Below, piece by piece: positions 42,076 to 51,529 of a DNA stretch of 64,000 bases. The stretch lies in contig NZ_FNYZ01000013.1 of the NCBI RefSeq assembly GCF_900109095.1, forward strand, positions 1 through 64,000, given 5' to 3'. The DNA is from Sphingobium sp. AP50 (GTDB lineage Bacteria > Pseudomonadota > Alphaproteobacteria > Sphingomonadales > Sphingomonadaceae). The notes beneath the pieces were generated by a model. That model saw only the letters and a program-made list of their open reading frames with translations, was not told where the DNA came from and did not search any database. The translations under genes were made by a program, and so were the position numbers. Within the stretch, counting starts at the first letter, position 1; every line of letters begins with the position of its first letter.

Positions 42076-42154
42076 CCGGTCGCCCCGAGCTTGTCGAAGG
42101 GCCGCACTTTTCTTTTGGAGAAGTGTAGGGCTTCGACAGGCTCAGGCCGAACGG
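42076..42154. repeat. Imperfect inverted repeat between argD and argF
   Basis: Arms 42076-42099 and 42131-42154 are reverse complements at most positions. The right arm carries CTTCGACAGGCTCAGGCCGA, the typical sphingomonad repeat core. It fills the gap between two genes of the arginine operon and ends 16 bp before the argF ATG. It is related to 35995-36047 and 104-178 but more diverged. Confidence 0.7.
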
Positions 42155-42170
42155 TTGAGGGGTGGTTATC

Positions 42171-43100
42171 ATGACCAAGCATTTCCTGAATCTTTCCGAC
42201 GCGGGTGGCGATGCGATCGCCGCCATGATTGCCGATGCCATCGACCGGAAGGCCGCACGGGCAGGCAAGCCCAAGGGTTGGGTGGACGCCGATGCGCCGC
42301 TCGCCGGCCATACATTGGCGATGATTTTCGAGAAGAATTCGACGCGCACCCGTGTCAGCTTCGACATGGCGATCCGCCAGCTTGGCGGCACGTCGCTGAT
42401 CCTGGACGGGGCGACCAGCCAGTTGGGCCGGGGCGAAACGATTGCCGACACGGCGCGGGTGCTCAGCCGCATGGCGGACGTCATCATGATCCGCACCGAC
42501 GATCATGCCAAGATTGAGGAAATGGCGCATTATGCCACCGTTCCGGTGATCAACGGCCTGACCGACCTGTCGCATCCCTGCCAGATTGTCGCCGACCTGC
42601 TGACCGTGGTCGAACATGGTCTGGCCTTGCCCGGCAGCCAGTGGGCCTGGCTGGGCGATGGCAATAATGTGCTGCATTCGATCGTCGAGGCGGCTGGCCT
42701 GATGAAGTTCGATGTGCGCATGGGCATTCCCGAAGGCTATGATCCCGATCCGACCTTTGCCGATGCGGCGCGTGCCGCCGGTTCGACCGTCACCCTGACC
42801 CGCGATGCCGCGCAGGCGGCCGCTGGTGCGGACGTGGTCGTGACCGACACCTGGATTTCGATGGGCCAGTCCCATGCGGAAGAAAAGCTGGCGGCGATGA
42901 TGCCCTATCAGGTGACGCCCGCGCTGATGGCAGGGGCCAAGGCGGACGCCAAATTCCTGCACTGCCTGCCCGCGCATCGCGGTGAGGAAGTGGTGGAAGC
43001 GGTGATCGACGGCCCGCAATCGCTGATCTGGGACGAAGCGGAAAACCGCATCCATGCGCAGAAATCCGTGCTGCTCTGGGCGCTGGGGCGGCTTGGTTGA
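42171..43100 (+). CDS. argF: Ornithine carbamoyltransferase
   Basis: The 309-aa enzyme converts ornithine and carbamoyl phosphate to citrulline. The carbamoyl-phosphate loop is [20 protein letters not shown], and the ornithine-binding [11 protein letters not shown] lies near the C-terminus. GAGGGGTGG upstream favours ATG 42171 over GTG 42162. The downstream gene is hslO, an order common in sphingomonads. Confidence 0.95.
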   Translation: MTKHFLNLSDAGGDAIAAMIADAIDRKAARAGKPKGWVDADAPLAGHTLAMIFEKNSTRTRVSFDMAIRQLGGTSLILDGATSQLGRGETIADTARVLSRMADVIMIRTDDHAKIEEMAHYATVPVINGLTDLSHPCQIVADLLTVVEHGLALPGSQWAWLGDGNNVLHSIVEAAGLMKFDVRMGIPEGYDPDPTFADAARAAGSTVTLTRDAAQAAAGADVVVTDTWISMGQSHAEEKLAAMMPYQVTPALMAGAKADAKFLHCLPAHRGEEVVEAVIDGPQSLIWDEAENRIHAQKSVLLWALGRLG

Positions 43101-43146
43101 GTTTTCGGGCGGGCTTCCTATCTAGGCGGCCCGTCCATATTGCTGG

Positions 43147-44106
43147 ATGCCCAATCTTGGTCTGGCGCTGTGCGTGCCGGACGACCGGAGCTGTGAATTG
43201 ACGTCTGCCGCCGATCTTGACCTGGCCCTTGGCTTCACCATCCCGTCGCGCCACGCGCGCGGCCGCCTCGTGCGGCTGGGCCCGGTGCTGGATCAGGTGC
43301 TGGCCGCCCATGCTTATCCGCCGCCAGTGGAGCGATTGCTGGCGTCGGCGCTGGTACTGGCCGCCTTGCTGGGCAGCACGCTCAAGCAGGCGGACGGGCA
43401 ACTGACGCTTCAGGCGCAGACCGAACATGGCGTCGTCAGCCTGCTGGTGGCTGATTACAAGGATGGCGACTTGCGCGGCTATGCCAAATTCGATGCCGAT
43501 CGGCTGGCGGAGATGGGCCCCGATCCGTCGCTGTTCGGCCTGTTCGGCAAGGGCTATCTGGCGATCACCTTCGATCAGGCGGTCACCGGTGAACGCTATC
43601 AGGGCATCGTGCCGCTGGAAGGCCAGTCGCTGGCCGATGCTGCCGAACATTATTTCTTCCAGTCCGAACAGATCCCCAGCGTGATCCGCATCGCCACCCG
43701 CCATGATGCGGGGGAGGGCTGCATTGCGGCCGGTCTGCTGCTCCAGCATCTGCCGGAGGGAGAGGTCGGGCGTGAGCGGCTGCATGTGCGGCATGACCAT
43801 CCCGAATGGGAGCATGTGCAGGTGCTGGCGGAAACGCTCAAGCACGACGAGTTGACCGATCCTGCGCTGCCGCTGACGGACATATTGTGGCGCCTGTTCC
43901 ATGAGGAAGAGGAAGTGCGCGTGACCGAATCGGTCGCGATGGCCAAGGGATGCCGGTGCGATCTGGCCCATATCCGCGATGTGATCGGCCGTTTTTCGGT
44001 CGAGGATCGCGCCGAGATGGCCGATGATCAGGGCGTGATCGGCGTGGATTGCGCCTTTTGCTCGCGCATTTTCCCGCTCGCTCTAGACAGTTTCGCGACC
44101 CACTGA
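43147..44106 (+). CDS. hslO: Redox-regulated chaperone Hsp33
   Basis: The 319-aa holdase is activated by oxidation. The C-terminal zinc switch is complete: CRC in AKGCRCDLAHIRDVI and, 30 residues on, CAFC in GVDCAFCSRIF. The N-terminal domain includes LLASALVLAALLGSTLKQAD. The ATG at 43147 has only a weak ribosome site, and a slightly later start is possible. It follows argF by 46 bp. Confidence 0.93.
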   Translation: MPNLGLALCVPDDRSCELTSAADLDLALGFTIPSRHARGRLVRLGPVLDQVLAAHAYPPPVERLLASALVLAALLGSTLKQADGQLTLQAQTEHGVVSLLVADYKDGDLRGYAKFDADRLAEMGPDPSLFGLFGKGYLAITFDQAVTGERYQGIVPLEGQSLADAAEHYFFQSEQIPSVIRIATRHDAGEGCIAAGLLLQHLPEGEVGRERLHVRHDHPEWEHVQVLAETLKHDELTDPALPLTDILWRLFHEEEEVRVTESVAMAKGCRCDLAHIRDVIGRFSVEDRAEMADDQGVIGVDCAFCSRIFPLALDSFATH

Positions 44107-44245
44107 TTGCCCGCCCGCCGTTAACGATATTTGTAATTGAGGCGGATCGCAGCTTTTAGGTTATGAAATCGCCGTAATTGGCTGGCAGGCGAGACTTGAA
44201 CAGTCGCGGCCGCAGGGGCGGCGGCTTTTGGCGAATGAGCTGGAT

Positions 44246-44665
44246 ATGAGCAGGACCAAACTGCGGCAGCTATGTGCCGCGGCAGCATTGACGATGGCGA
44301 CGACTGTTGCGGCAGCGGTTCCGGGCGCGGCGAATGCGCCGGGGCCTGCGGCCCTGCGCACGCTGGAGCCGGGCGAATGGGAATTGCGTGACCGGGGCGA
44401 CGGTGCGGAGACCCGCAAGCTGTGCGTCACCGACCTGCGGCAGTTGCTACAGGTTCGCCACGGCCCCGCGCTTTGCCGCAGCTTCACGGTCGCGGACGCA
44501 CCCAATGCGGTATCGGTCACCTATGATTGCGCCGCTGCGGGCAACGGCCGTACCGATCTGCGCATCGAAACGACCCATCTGGTGCAGATTCGGTCGCAGG
44601 GTATCGCCGAGGGTGCGCCCTTCGCCTTTGCCGCCGAAGGGCGTCGCGTGGGCGCCTGTGGCTGA
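44246..44665 (+). CDS. Hypothetical secreted protein, 139 aa
   Basis: A signal peptide (LRQLCAAAALTMATTVAAAVP) leads to a small mature domain starting with LRTLEPGEWELRDRGDGAE and containing four cysteines, which could form disulphides. The opening xLEPGxWELR resembles DUF3617-type periplasmic proteins, but this is a weak match by eye. ATG 44246 is preferred over TTG 44228 because it leaves a normal signal peptide. No operon partner is evident; queC follows 57 bp later. Confidence 0.7.
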   Translation: MSRTKLRQLCAAAALTMATTVAAAVPGAANAPGPAALRTLEPGEWELRDRGDGAETRKLCVTDLRQLLQVRHGPALCRSFTVADAPNAVSVTYDCAAAGNGRTDLRIETTHLVQIRSQGIAEGAPFAFAAEGRRVGACG

Positions 44666-44722
44666 TTGCGCCGATCCGCGCAGCGACTTGCGCTAGAGCG
44701 TTGCGAGGGGTAGCGCGGTCCC

Positions 44723-45415
44723 ATGGTTGCCAATGTTGGAAAATTCGCTGTCGTGCTGCTTTCGGGCGGCCTCGATTCACTGGTCGCAGGCGGACTCGCG
44801 CGTGAGGCCGGCTATCATGTGCTGGCCCTGTCGATCGATTATAATCAGCGGCATCGTGTCGAACTGCGCGCGGCGGCGCGCGTGGCCGAATCGCTCAATG
44901 CGATCCGGCATATCGTCCTGCCGCTCGACCTGACGGCCTTCGGTGGGTCGGCCCTGACGGCGGATATCGCCGTGCCCAAGGATGGTGTCGGTCCGGACAT
45001 TCCCATCACCTATGTCCCGGCGCGCAACACCATCTTCCTGTCGCTGACGCTGGGGCTGGCCGAAGTGGCCGGGGCCAGCGACATCTTCATCGGCGTCAAC
45101 GCGCTGGACTATTCGGGTTATCCCGATTGCCGGCCGGAATTTATCGATGCCTTCCAGAAGATGGCGACGCTGGCGACCAAGGCCGGGGTGGAAGGCCATC
45201 CGATCCGCATCAACACGCCGCTGCAATATATGAGCAAGGCCGATATCGTGCGCGAAGCCTATCGGCTGGGGCTGGATACGGGGCTGAGCTGGTCCTGTTA
45301 TGATCCGACGCCTGACGCCAAGCATTGTGGCCTGTGCGACAGTTGCCGCCTGCGGTCGAAGGGTTATGAGGAAGCCGGGCTTCCCGATCCCACCGTCTAC
45401 GCGGCACGGCCCTGA
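44723..45415 (+). CDS. queC: 7-cyano-7-deazaguanine synthase QueC
   Basis: The 230-aa enzyme forms preQ0 from 7-carboxy-7-deazaguanine with ATP and ammonia in queuosine synthesis. The ATP-pyrophosphatase loop SGGLDS lies at residues 14-19, and the C-terminal zinc site CGLCDSC is intact. It is followed 13 bp later by queE. The queD and folE partners are not in the window. Confidence 0.96.
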   Translation: MVANVGKFAVVLLSGGLDSLVAGGLAREAGYHVLALSIDYNQRHRVELRAAARVAESLNAIRHIVLPLDLTAFGGSALTADIAVPKDGVGPDIPITYVPARNTIFLSLTLGLAEVAGASDIFIGVNALDYSGYPDCRPEFIDAFQKMATLATKAGVEGHPIRINTPLQYMSKADIVREAYRLGLDTGLSWSCYDPTPDAKHCGLCDSCRLRSKGYEEAGLPDPTVYAARP

Positions 45416-45428
45416 GCAGGCGATTGTC

Positions 45429-46076
45429 ATGAGCTATGCGGTCAAGGAAATGTTCCTGACCCTTCAGGGGGAAGGGGTTCAGGCGGGGCGACGCGCCGTC
45501 TTCCTGCGCTTTGCCGGCTGCAATTTGTGGACCGGGCGGGAGCAGGATCGGGAAAAGGCGATCTGCCAGTTTTGCGACACCGATTTCGTCGGCACCGATG
45601 GGCTCGGCGGCGGCAAATTCGCGGATGCGGCGGCATTGGCGGATGCGGCGCTGGGTTTTTGGGGCGATAGGGCGGATGGCCGCTATATCGTGCTGACCGG
45701 CGGCGAGCCGATGTTGCAGATTGACGATGCGCTGGTCGATGCGCTGCATGAACGCGATTTCACCATCGCGATCGAAAGCAATGGCACCCTGCCGGCGCAT
45801 CCGAAGATAGACTGGATCTGTATCAGTCCCAAGGCGGGCAGCGATGTGGTGCAGCGGTCGGGGCATGAACTCAAGCTGGTCTGGCCGCAGCCGGGCAAGG
45901 GCCATAGTCTGGCGGATGTCGACGGGATGGCCGACTGGGCCTTCGACCATCATCTGATCCAGCCGCTGGATGATGCCCATGCAAAAGACAATGCCCGCGC
46001 GTCGATCGCGCTGGTCATGGACCGGCCGCAATGGCGCCTGACCGTGCAGGCGCATAAATATCTGGGATTGCGCTGA
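45429..46076 (+). CDS. queE: 7-carboxy-7-deazaguanine synthase QueE
   Basis: The 215-aa radical SAM enzyme contracts 6-carboxytetrahydropterin to CDG. The cluster-binding cysteines are in the long-spaced CX14CX2C form (FAGCNLW, then AICQFCDTDF), a known QueE variant. TGGEPMLQ follows. ATG 45429 gives MSYAVKEMFLTLQGEGVQAG, the typical start. Confidence 0.94.
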   Translation: MSYAVKEMFLTLQGEGVQAGRRAVFLRFAGCNLWTGREQDREKAICQFCDTDFVGTDGLGGGKFADAAALADAALGFWGDRADGRYIVLTGGEPMLQIDDALVDALHERDFTIAIESNGTLPAHPKIDWICISPKAGSDVVQRSGHELKLVWPQPGKGHSLADVDGMADWAFDHHLIQPLDDAHAKDNARASIALVMDRPQWRLTVQAHKYLGLR

Positions 46077-46121
46077 CATTTCCGGCGGTCGGGTGACGAT
46101 CCGCCTGAAATACATGTCATA

Positions 46122-46814
46122 TCAGGGCTTCACACCGACCTTGTTATTCCATGCCTGATGACAGGCGGGTTCCAGCACGCCCTTCTTCCAGCATTTCGGA
46201 TCGAAGGAGGGCATGGCGAGGCTGTAATCATAGCCGGGCGTGCCGTAAAATTGTTCGCCGGCCGCGATGGTCGACTTCTTGATCGACCCCAGCCCCTTGC
46301 GCGCCACATCGGCCAGCGTGCCGCGATCGGCAAAGATCGCGTCCCGCCCGACCTGCGCGGCGGTCTGGCAAAAGCCCTTTTGTGCCTGCACCGTCGAATA
46401 GCTGGAATAGATGCGGGTATTATACATGTCCCATGCGGACTGACCGGGCTTGCCCTTGCCAACCGTGCGCTGGAAATAGCCGAGCATCGTCACCTGCGCC
46501 GCATCCAGTTCGGCGTCATGGTGGGCGATCACTTCATTATAATTGCCGGTCGTCAGCAGGGTGCGTTCGAAATCGCATTGCAGCGCGGCGACATTCAGCG
46601 CGGCGCGCAGGTTCCAGGCGAGGCCCGCCTTGACCTCTCCCGCCGTCGCACCAGGCAATCCCATGGCGGTCGCCGCAGCGGCATCTGTCAGCGGCGGCGT
46701 GCTGAAGTCGGGCGGCGACCAGAAAAATTGCGCGGCGGCAGGCTGGGCGGCCATAGGCAGGGTCGCCAATGCCAAAGCCGCCATCATGGGGCGCAGGGGG
46801 GAACGGAACATCAT
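46122..46814 (-). CDS. Hypothetical secreted protein, 230 aa
   Basis: A signal peptide (about residues 1-28, ending AAAQ) is followed by a largely helical mature protein with four cysteines (CDFERTLLTTG, FCQTAA, KCWKKG, ACHQAW). The start at 46814 is fixed by AGAGAGG upstream. No characterised family was recognised; it resembles proteins of unknown function seen in sphingomonads. A 91-bp gap separates it from the small lipoprotein gene upstream. Confidence 0.72.
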   Translation of the reverse strand: MMFRSPLRPMMAALALATLPMAAQPAAAQFFWSPPDFSTPPLTDAAAATAMGLPGATAGEVKAGLAWNLRAALNVAALQCDFERTLLTTGNYNEVIAHHDAELDAAQVTMLGYFQRTVGKGKPGQSAWDMYNTRIYSSYSTVQAQKGFCQTAAQVGRDAIFADRGTLADVARKGLGSIKKSTIAAGEQFYGTPGYDYSLAMPSFDPKCWKKGVLEPACHQAWNNKVGVKP

Positions 46815-46905
46815 CACTATCGCCTCTCTGGAAATATCACGCGCGGCGCGCGATCTTCCAACGCCGTCTTTTCCTGTTTGACGGCTGTATCGCCGCTGAA
46901 CATTC

Positions 46906-47187
46906 TTACTGGTCGGCCAGCACTTCGGCATCTTCACCGGCCGGCTTTTCGGCGGTCGGCTTCTCGCTCGCCGACTTGGCCGTGCTATTACCGGTGGCGG
47001 CATTGTCGCTGGGCAGGGCGACGGTAGTGCCTTCGCTCTGCACGCCATCCAGATCGGTCATGGCGTCGGTCGCGGTGCCATCCACCACTTCCATATCCTT
47101 CATCTGCACCTTGTTGCCGCCCTCATCCTTTTGGCTACAGGCGGCGAGGCTGGCGGCGAGCAACACGACGGCAAAGATATGACGCAT
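46906..47187 (-). CDS. Small lipoprotein, hypothetical, 93 aa
   Basis: MRHIFAVVLLAASLAACSQK is a lipoprotein signal with lipobox LAAC and an acylated cysteine at residue 17. The mature part is about 75 residues, polar, acidic and of low complexity (KSASEKPTAEKPAGED), with no recognised fold. AAGGAG lies upstream of ATG 47187. It is likely anchored in the outer membrane, given serine after the cysteine. Confidence 0.7.
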   Translation of the reverse strand: MRHIFAVVLLAASLAACSQKDEGGNKVQMKDMEVVDGTATDAMTDLDGVQSEGTTVALPSDNAATGNSTAKSASEKPTAEKPAGEDAEVLADQ

Positions 47188-47249
47188 CCGGGTCTCCTTG
47201 AAAGCGGTCATGCCCGGCAGCCCCCGCCCGGCGAAAAGAAGGCGCGACC

Positions 47250-47951
47250 CTAGCCGCCTGTTCCGCATTGCTCAACCCCCGTGCCGCAACGGGCCAAGCG
47301 ACTGAGAAAGGCAGGAAAATGTGTCTTGAGCGCGGCATCCAGCGTCGCCATGGACGTGTCACCGCCCAGCGCCGCGATGCTGGTGACCGGAAACTCGCTG
47401 ATCCCGCACGGCACGATGCCCCCGAAATGGGACAGGTCGGGGTCGACATTGATCGCAAAGCCATGGAGCGTGACCCAGCGCCGCACCCGGATGCCGAGCG
47501 CGCCGATCTTCGCCTCCCGCCCCTGCCGATCGTCGGTCCAGATGCCGATCCGTCCTTCGGCGCGGCGGGCGGCGATGCCCAGATCGCCCAGCGCCGCGAT
47601 CATCCAGCCTTCCAGATGATGGACGAAATTGCGGACGTCCTTGCCCCGTTCGCGCAGGTCGATGTTGAGATAGCCGATCCGCTGGCCCGGCCCATGATAG
47701 GTATAACGACCGCCACGCCCGGCCGCATGGACCGGGAAGCGTGGATCGAGCAGTTCGGCCGGGTCGGCGCTGGTGCCCGCGGTGTAGAGCGGCGGATGTT
47801 CGATCAGCCATACCCGTTCCTGCGCCTGCCCGTCATGAACGGCGCTGGCGCGCGCCTCCATGTCGGCAAGGGCGATGGGATAGTCGACGGGGGCGGCGTC
47901 CACCCGCCATTCGACGGAAGCGGGGAAGGGCTGAAGGGGCGTATCGGGCAT
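47250..47951 (-). CDS. lipB: Octanoyltransferase LipB
   Basis: The 233-aa enzyme transfers octanoate from acyl carrier protein to lipoyl domains. Signatures are [20 protein letters not shown], the lysine in [20 protein letters not shown] and the catalytic cysteine in GGIVPCGI. The start at 47951 is chosen because AAGGAAG lies upstream. It is divergent from the membrane protein gene. Confidence 0.94.
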   Translation of the reverse strand: MPDTPLQPFPASVEWRVDAAPVDYPIALADMEARASAVHDGQAQERVWLIEHPPLYTAGTSADPAELLDPRFPVHAAGRGGRYTYHGPGQRIGYLNIDLRERGKDVRNFVHHLEGWMIAALGDLGIAARRAEGRIGIWTDDRQGREAKIGALGIRVRRWVTLHGFAINVDPDLSHFGGIVPCGISEFPVTSIAALGGDTSMATLDAALKTHFPAFLSRLARCGTGVEQCGTGG

Positions 47952-48028
47952 GGACGCTTCCTTGACTTGGACTGGGCGAGCGATCAAGGCTCGGCCTGCA
48001 TTTTCCGGACAGAGATCAGGCGAAAGAT

Positions 48029-48823
48029 ATGACGACAATGTCGATCGGCAAGGCATGGGAAGAAAGCCTGGCCTTCATCAAGCGGGAAGGGCATCTGCTC
48101 TTTCCGGTGGCGCTGCTGTTCCTGTCGGTTCCTCTGGCCATCGTCCAGCAGATGATTCCAGCCAATTATATGCAGTTGCAGCCGGGCCAGACGCTGGAGT
48201 CGCTGCCACCGCTGCCCGCATCGGTCAGTCTGGGCGTGATCGTTGGCGCGGTCGTCATGCTGATCGGTTCCCTGTCCGTCTATGCCCTGGCGCTGCGGCC
48301 GGGGATCAGCGTGGGGGAGGCGATCCGTCTCGCCCTGTCGCGCCTCGGCATCCTTATTGGGGCATCGGCGATCGTCGGGCTTGCACTGGTGCTGGCCATT
48401 TTTCTGGCGGCGATGGTGGGTGGATTGCTGGCCGTCGCGCTGGGCAAGGGCGCGGGTGTCCAGTTGACCATCCTGCTGATGACCGGCCTGATCCTTTATG
48501 CCAGCGCGCGACTGGTGCCGCTGAGCGCAGTTGTGATCGATCGTCGTTCCGGCGTCATCGCCTCGCTGCGGGAATCGCTGGCGCTGACGCGGGGGCAGGT
48601 CGGGCGGATGATCCTGTTCCTCGTGATTTCGATGGTGCTGATTTTCATCATCCAGTTTGCCGTTCAGGCCGCCGTTGGCGTGGTGGGCACGCTGTTGCTG
48701 GGCAAGGATAGCGGCCGGGCAGTCACCGATCTGGTGGTCGCGCTGGCTTCGGGTATTCTCAACGTCTATCTGATGGTGCTGACGGCGCGCATCTATCGCC
48801 AACTGGAAGGCGTGAAACCCTAA
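48029..48823 (+). CDS. Hypothetical membrane protein (glycerophosphodiesterase membrane-domain-like)
   Basis: The 264-aa protein has about six hydrophobic segments and a short loop motif typical of this membrane family: [20 protein letters not shown] then [10 protein letters not shown]. It has no enzymatic domain. It may organise membranes or transport, but no function is assigned. ATG 48029 has AGG upstream; ATG 48038 is an alternative. Its stop overlaps the end of the converging GNAT gene by 4 bp. Confidence 0.7.
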   Translation: MTTMSIGKAWEESLAFIKREGHLLFPVALLFLSVPLAIVQQMIPANYMQLQPGQTLESLPPLPASVSLGVIVGAVVMLIGSLSVYALALRPGISVGEAIRLALSRLGILIGASAIVGLALVLAIFLAAMVGGLLAVALGKGAGVQLTILLMTGLILYASARLVPLSAVVIDRRSGVIASLRESLALTRGQVGRMILFLVISMVLIFIIQFAVQAAVGVVGTLLLGKDSGRAVTDLVVALASGILNVYLMVLTARIYRQLEGVKP

Positions 48824-49404
48824 TCCAGCAATGGCACATGCGGGGCGGCGTCGCGCGGCAGGACGCCGGCCAATCGCGGGTCGGCGAACGTCTCGATCTC
48901 CCGGCCATAGGGCGTGAATCCGGATTTCTGGTAAAAGCCCAGTGCGGCCGGGCCATCCAACGTGCAGGTGTGGACCCAGAAACGCTCCACGCCCTTGCGC
49001 CAGGCGAGGGATTTCGCCTGTGACATCAGCCAGCGACCCAGCCCCTTGCCGTTGAGTTCAGGCACAAGGCCGAAGAAGCTCAGTTCGCAGTTCGGCAGCG
49101 ACCGGAAATCCAGTTCCAGCAGGCCGACTTCGGTGCCACGCGGATCGGTGACGGCATAGACCTCGACCGCCGGGTCATGAAGAATGGCCTGAAGGTCCGC
49201 ATCGCTCATGACGAGGCGGGAAAACCAGAGCCAGGGTTCCCCGACGCGCCGGAACAGGGTGCGATAGGCGGCAAGATCGGGCCTCTTCCACGGCACCAGC
49301 CGCAAGGGCGCGGGCGGGATGGGCGCTGGCCGTGGCTTGTCGCGCATCTCCAGATGGGTGACGACCGTCGCCACCATGCCGGGTTCTACGGGGATGAAGG
49401 GCAT
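48820..49404 (-). CDS. GNAT-family N-acetyltransferase
   Basis: The 194-aa protein has an acetyl-CoA-binding GNAT core (GLVPELNGKGLGRWLMSQAK, about residues 118-137) and the family C-terminal LGFYQKSGFTPYG. The substrate is unknown. ATG 49404 overlaps the hemF stop as ATGA, which fixes the start and shows it is the last gene of a trmL-hemF-GNAT operon. Confidence 0.85.
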   Translation of the reverse strand: MPFIPVEPGMVATVVTHLEMRDKPRPAPIPPAPLRLVPWKRPDLAAYRTLFRRVGEPWLWFSRLVMSDADLQAILHDPAVEVYAVTDPRGTEVGLLELDFRSLPNCELSFFGLVPELNGKGLGRWLMSQAKSLAWRKGVERFWVHTCTLDGPAALGFYQKSGFTPYGREIETFADPRLAGVLPRDAAPHVPLLD

Positions 49405-50288
49405 CAGCTCCAACTCGCCATCGGTGGCAGGCTCATCAGGATCGCGTCGATATTGCCGCCTGTCTTGAGGCCGAACAAGGTTCCGCGATCATGCACCAGA
49501 TTGAATTCGGCATAGCGGCCGCGCCATTCCAGCATCGTGCGATAGTCTGCGTCCGTCCATGCCTCCTCCATGCGGCGCCGCACGATGGGCGGGAAGGCGG
49601 CGAGGAAGGCGTCGCCCACAGCGCGGGTGAAGGCGAAATTCGCGTCGAACGCGGCATCGTCCGTGCATTCGAGATGATCGTAGAAGATGCCGCCCACGCC
49701 GCGATGTACATGGCGATGGGGGATGAAGAAATAGTCGTCCGCCCATTTCTTGAAGCGCGGATAATAGTCCGCATCATGCCCGTCGCAGGCGGCCTTCAGC
49801 ACATCATGGAAATGCGCCGTATCCTCGTCGCGCGGCAGTGGCGGATTGAGATCCGCGCCGCCGCCGAACCAGCTTTTGGTCGTCACCAGATAGCGGGTGT
49901 TCATGTGGACAGCCGGGACATGCGGATTGGCCATATGGGCGACCAGACTGATGCCGGTCGCGAAAAAGGCGGGATTGTCCGCCGCGCCATGAATCGTCTG
50001 GGCAAAGCCGGGGGCGAATTCGCCGCCCACGGTCGACACGTTAACACCGACCTTCTCGAAAACCTTGCCCTTCATCACACCGCGCACGCCGCCACCGCCT
50101 TCACCGGGGGCTTGGCCGTCCGCCTCCCGGTCCCAGGCGGTGAAGTCGAAACGGGCGTCGCTGCCGGCCTCCCGCTCGATCGCCTCGAATTCGGCACAGA
50201 TCCGGTCCCGCAGCGATTCGAACCATGTCCGTGCCGCCTGCTGCCGGGCGTCCAGAGCGAAGGGCACGGTGGGGACGGGGTTGGTCAT
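49404..50288 (-). CDS. hemF: Oxygen-dependent coproporphyrinogen III oxidase
   Basis: The 294-aa enzyme of haem synthesis decarboxylates coproporphyrinogen III using oxygen. Family signatures are GGGVRGVMKGKVFEKVGVNV, NPHVPAVHMNTRYLVTTKSW and FIPHRHVHRGVGGIFYDHLE. It starts with a 4-bp overlap with trmL. Its presence matches an aerobic life style, as does the bc1 operon nearby. Confidence 0.96.
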   Translation of the reverse strand: MTNPVPTVPFALDARQQAARTWFESLRDRICAEFEAIEREAGSDARFDFTAWDREADGQAPGEGGGGVRGVMKGKVFEKVGVNVSTVGGEFAPGFAQTIHGAADNPAFFATGISLVAHMANPHVPAVHMNTRYLVTTKSWFGGGADLNPPLPRDEDTAHFHDVLKAACDGHDADYYPRFKKWADDYFFIPHRHVHRGVGGIFYDHLECTDDAAFDANFAFTRAVGDAFLAAFPPIVRRRMEEAWTDADYRTMLEWRGRYAEFNLVHDRGTLFGLKTGGNIDAILMSLPPMASWS

Positions 50289-50743
50289 GCGGGAAACTTT
50301 CCGGTCTGGCGCAGGGCTTCGGCGACGGCGATGCCAGTGGACACGGCGATGTTCAAGGAGCGGAAGCCCGGCGCCATCGGAATGCGCACGCGAATGTCGG
50401 CCAGATCGCGCACGTCATCCGGCACGCCGGCGCTCTCCGACCCCATCAGCAGGATATCGTCGTCGCGAAACTGCACATCGGGCAGGCGTTGCGAGGCATG
50501 GGCGCTCATCAGCAACAGGCGGCGGCCTTCGGCGCGGCGCTGGGCGTCGAAAGCCGCGAAATTGGCATGGCGGGTCACGTCGGCCGACTCTCCATAATCC
50601 ATCGCTGCGCGCTTGAGGCGGGCGTCCGAAAAGGCGAACCCGGTCGGCATGATGATGTCGACGGGCACAGACAAACAGGCCGCGAGGCGCAAGATGGCGC
50701 CGACATTGCCCGCGATTTCCGGTTGATAAAGGGCGATACGCAT
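50285..50743 (-). CDS. trmL: tRNA (cytidine(34)-2'-O)-methyltransferase TrmL
   Basis: The 152-aa SPOUT-class enzyme 2'-O-methylates the wobble base of tRNA-Leu isoacceptors. It has the start MRIALYQPEIAGNVGAILRL, the middle motif LLMGSESAGVP and the C-terminal knot PMAPGFRSLNIAVSTGIAVA. The length is typical (about 155 aa). Confidence 0.92.
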   Translation of the reverse strand: MRIALYQPEIAGNVGAILRLAACLSVPVDIIMPTGFAFSDARLKRAAMDYGESADVTRHANFAAFDAQRRAEGRRLLLMSAHASQRLPDVQFRDDDILLMGSESAGVPDDVRDLADIRVRIPMAPGFRSLNIAVSTGIAVAEALRQTGKFPA

Positions 50744-50951
50744 GGCGCAGCGCCATAGTCCATTAGGAGCATTTGCAACAGGCTAGGTAATATTGCGACT
50801 GGCAAAGGCGGCGCAGTCCGGTTATCACCCCTCCGAACACGCCGGGGGGAAGGCGGGAGCAGTCACAGGCTGAAATCCCAAATCCCTAGATAAACAGGGC
50901 CGTTAAGGGCGTCCCGGCGTGCACAGGGAAGTCTTGCAAGGGTAGAGGTGC

Positions 50952-51518
50952 ATGGCGAGCGTAGAGCATTCTGACGGCCAAAGTCTATCCGGCGGAGAAG
51001 GGGTACGCCGCCGCGATTTCATCAACATCGCTGCGGTGAGCTTTGCAGGGGTCGGCGCTGTCGTCGTCGCCCTGCCGCTGATCGACCAGATGAACCCCAG
51101 CGCCGATGTGCTGGCACAAGCCTCGACCGAAGTGGATTTGTCCGCGATCCAGCCGGGTCAGGCGATCAAGACCACATTCCGGTCCCAGCCGCTGTTCGTG
51201 CGGCAATTGACCCCCGCCGAAATTGCCGAAGCCGACAAGGTCGATCCATCCACGCTGCGCGATCCGCAGACGCTGGAGGAACGCACGGTCGACGGCAAGA
51301 AGCAGTGGTTGATCACCATGGGCGTGTGCACCCATCTGGGCTGCGTTCCGCTCGGCGCCGGCGAAGGCGAGAATCGCGGTGAATTCGGCGGCTATTTCTG
51401 CCCTTGCCATGGATCGTCCTACGACACGGCGGCCCGCATCCGTAAGGGGCCTGCCCCCAAGAACCTGGAAGTGCCGAAGTTCAGCTTCACTTCCGACACT
51501 GCCATTCTTGTGGGTTGA
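50952..51518 (+). CDS. petA: Ubiquinol-cytochrome c reductase iron-sulfur (Rieske) subunit
   Basis: The 188-aa protein has a twin-arginine leader ([20 protein letters not shown]) that stays as membrane anchor. The 2Fe-2S ligands are C126-THLGC and C150-PCH. It transfers electrons from ubiquinol to cytochrome c1. It is first of petABC and ends 11 bp before the petB ATG. Confidence 0.96.
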   Translation: MASVEHSDGQSLSGGEGVRRRDFINIAAVSFAGVGAVVVALPLIDQMNPSADVLAQASTEVDLSAIQPGQAIKTTFRSQPLFVRQLTPAEIAEADKVDPSTLRDPQTLEERTVDGKKQWLITMGVCTHLGCVPLGAGEGENRGEFGGYFCPCHGSSYDTAARIRKGPAPKNLEVPKFSFTSDTAILVG

Positions 51519-51529
51519 GGGGGACGAAC

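Noticed and set aside
44666..44722. A preQ1 riboswitch before queC
   Set aside because: The 57-bp gap shows no pseudoknot-forming C-rich loop or A-rich tail of a preQ1 aptamer.
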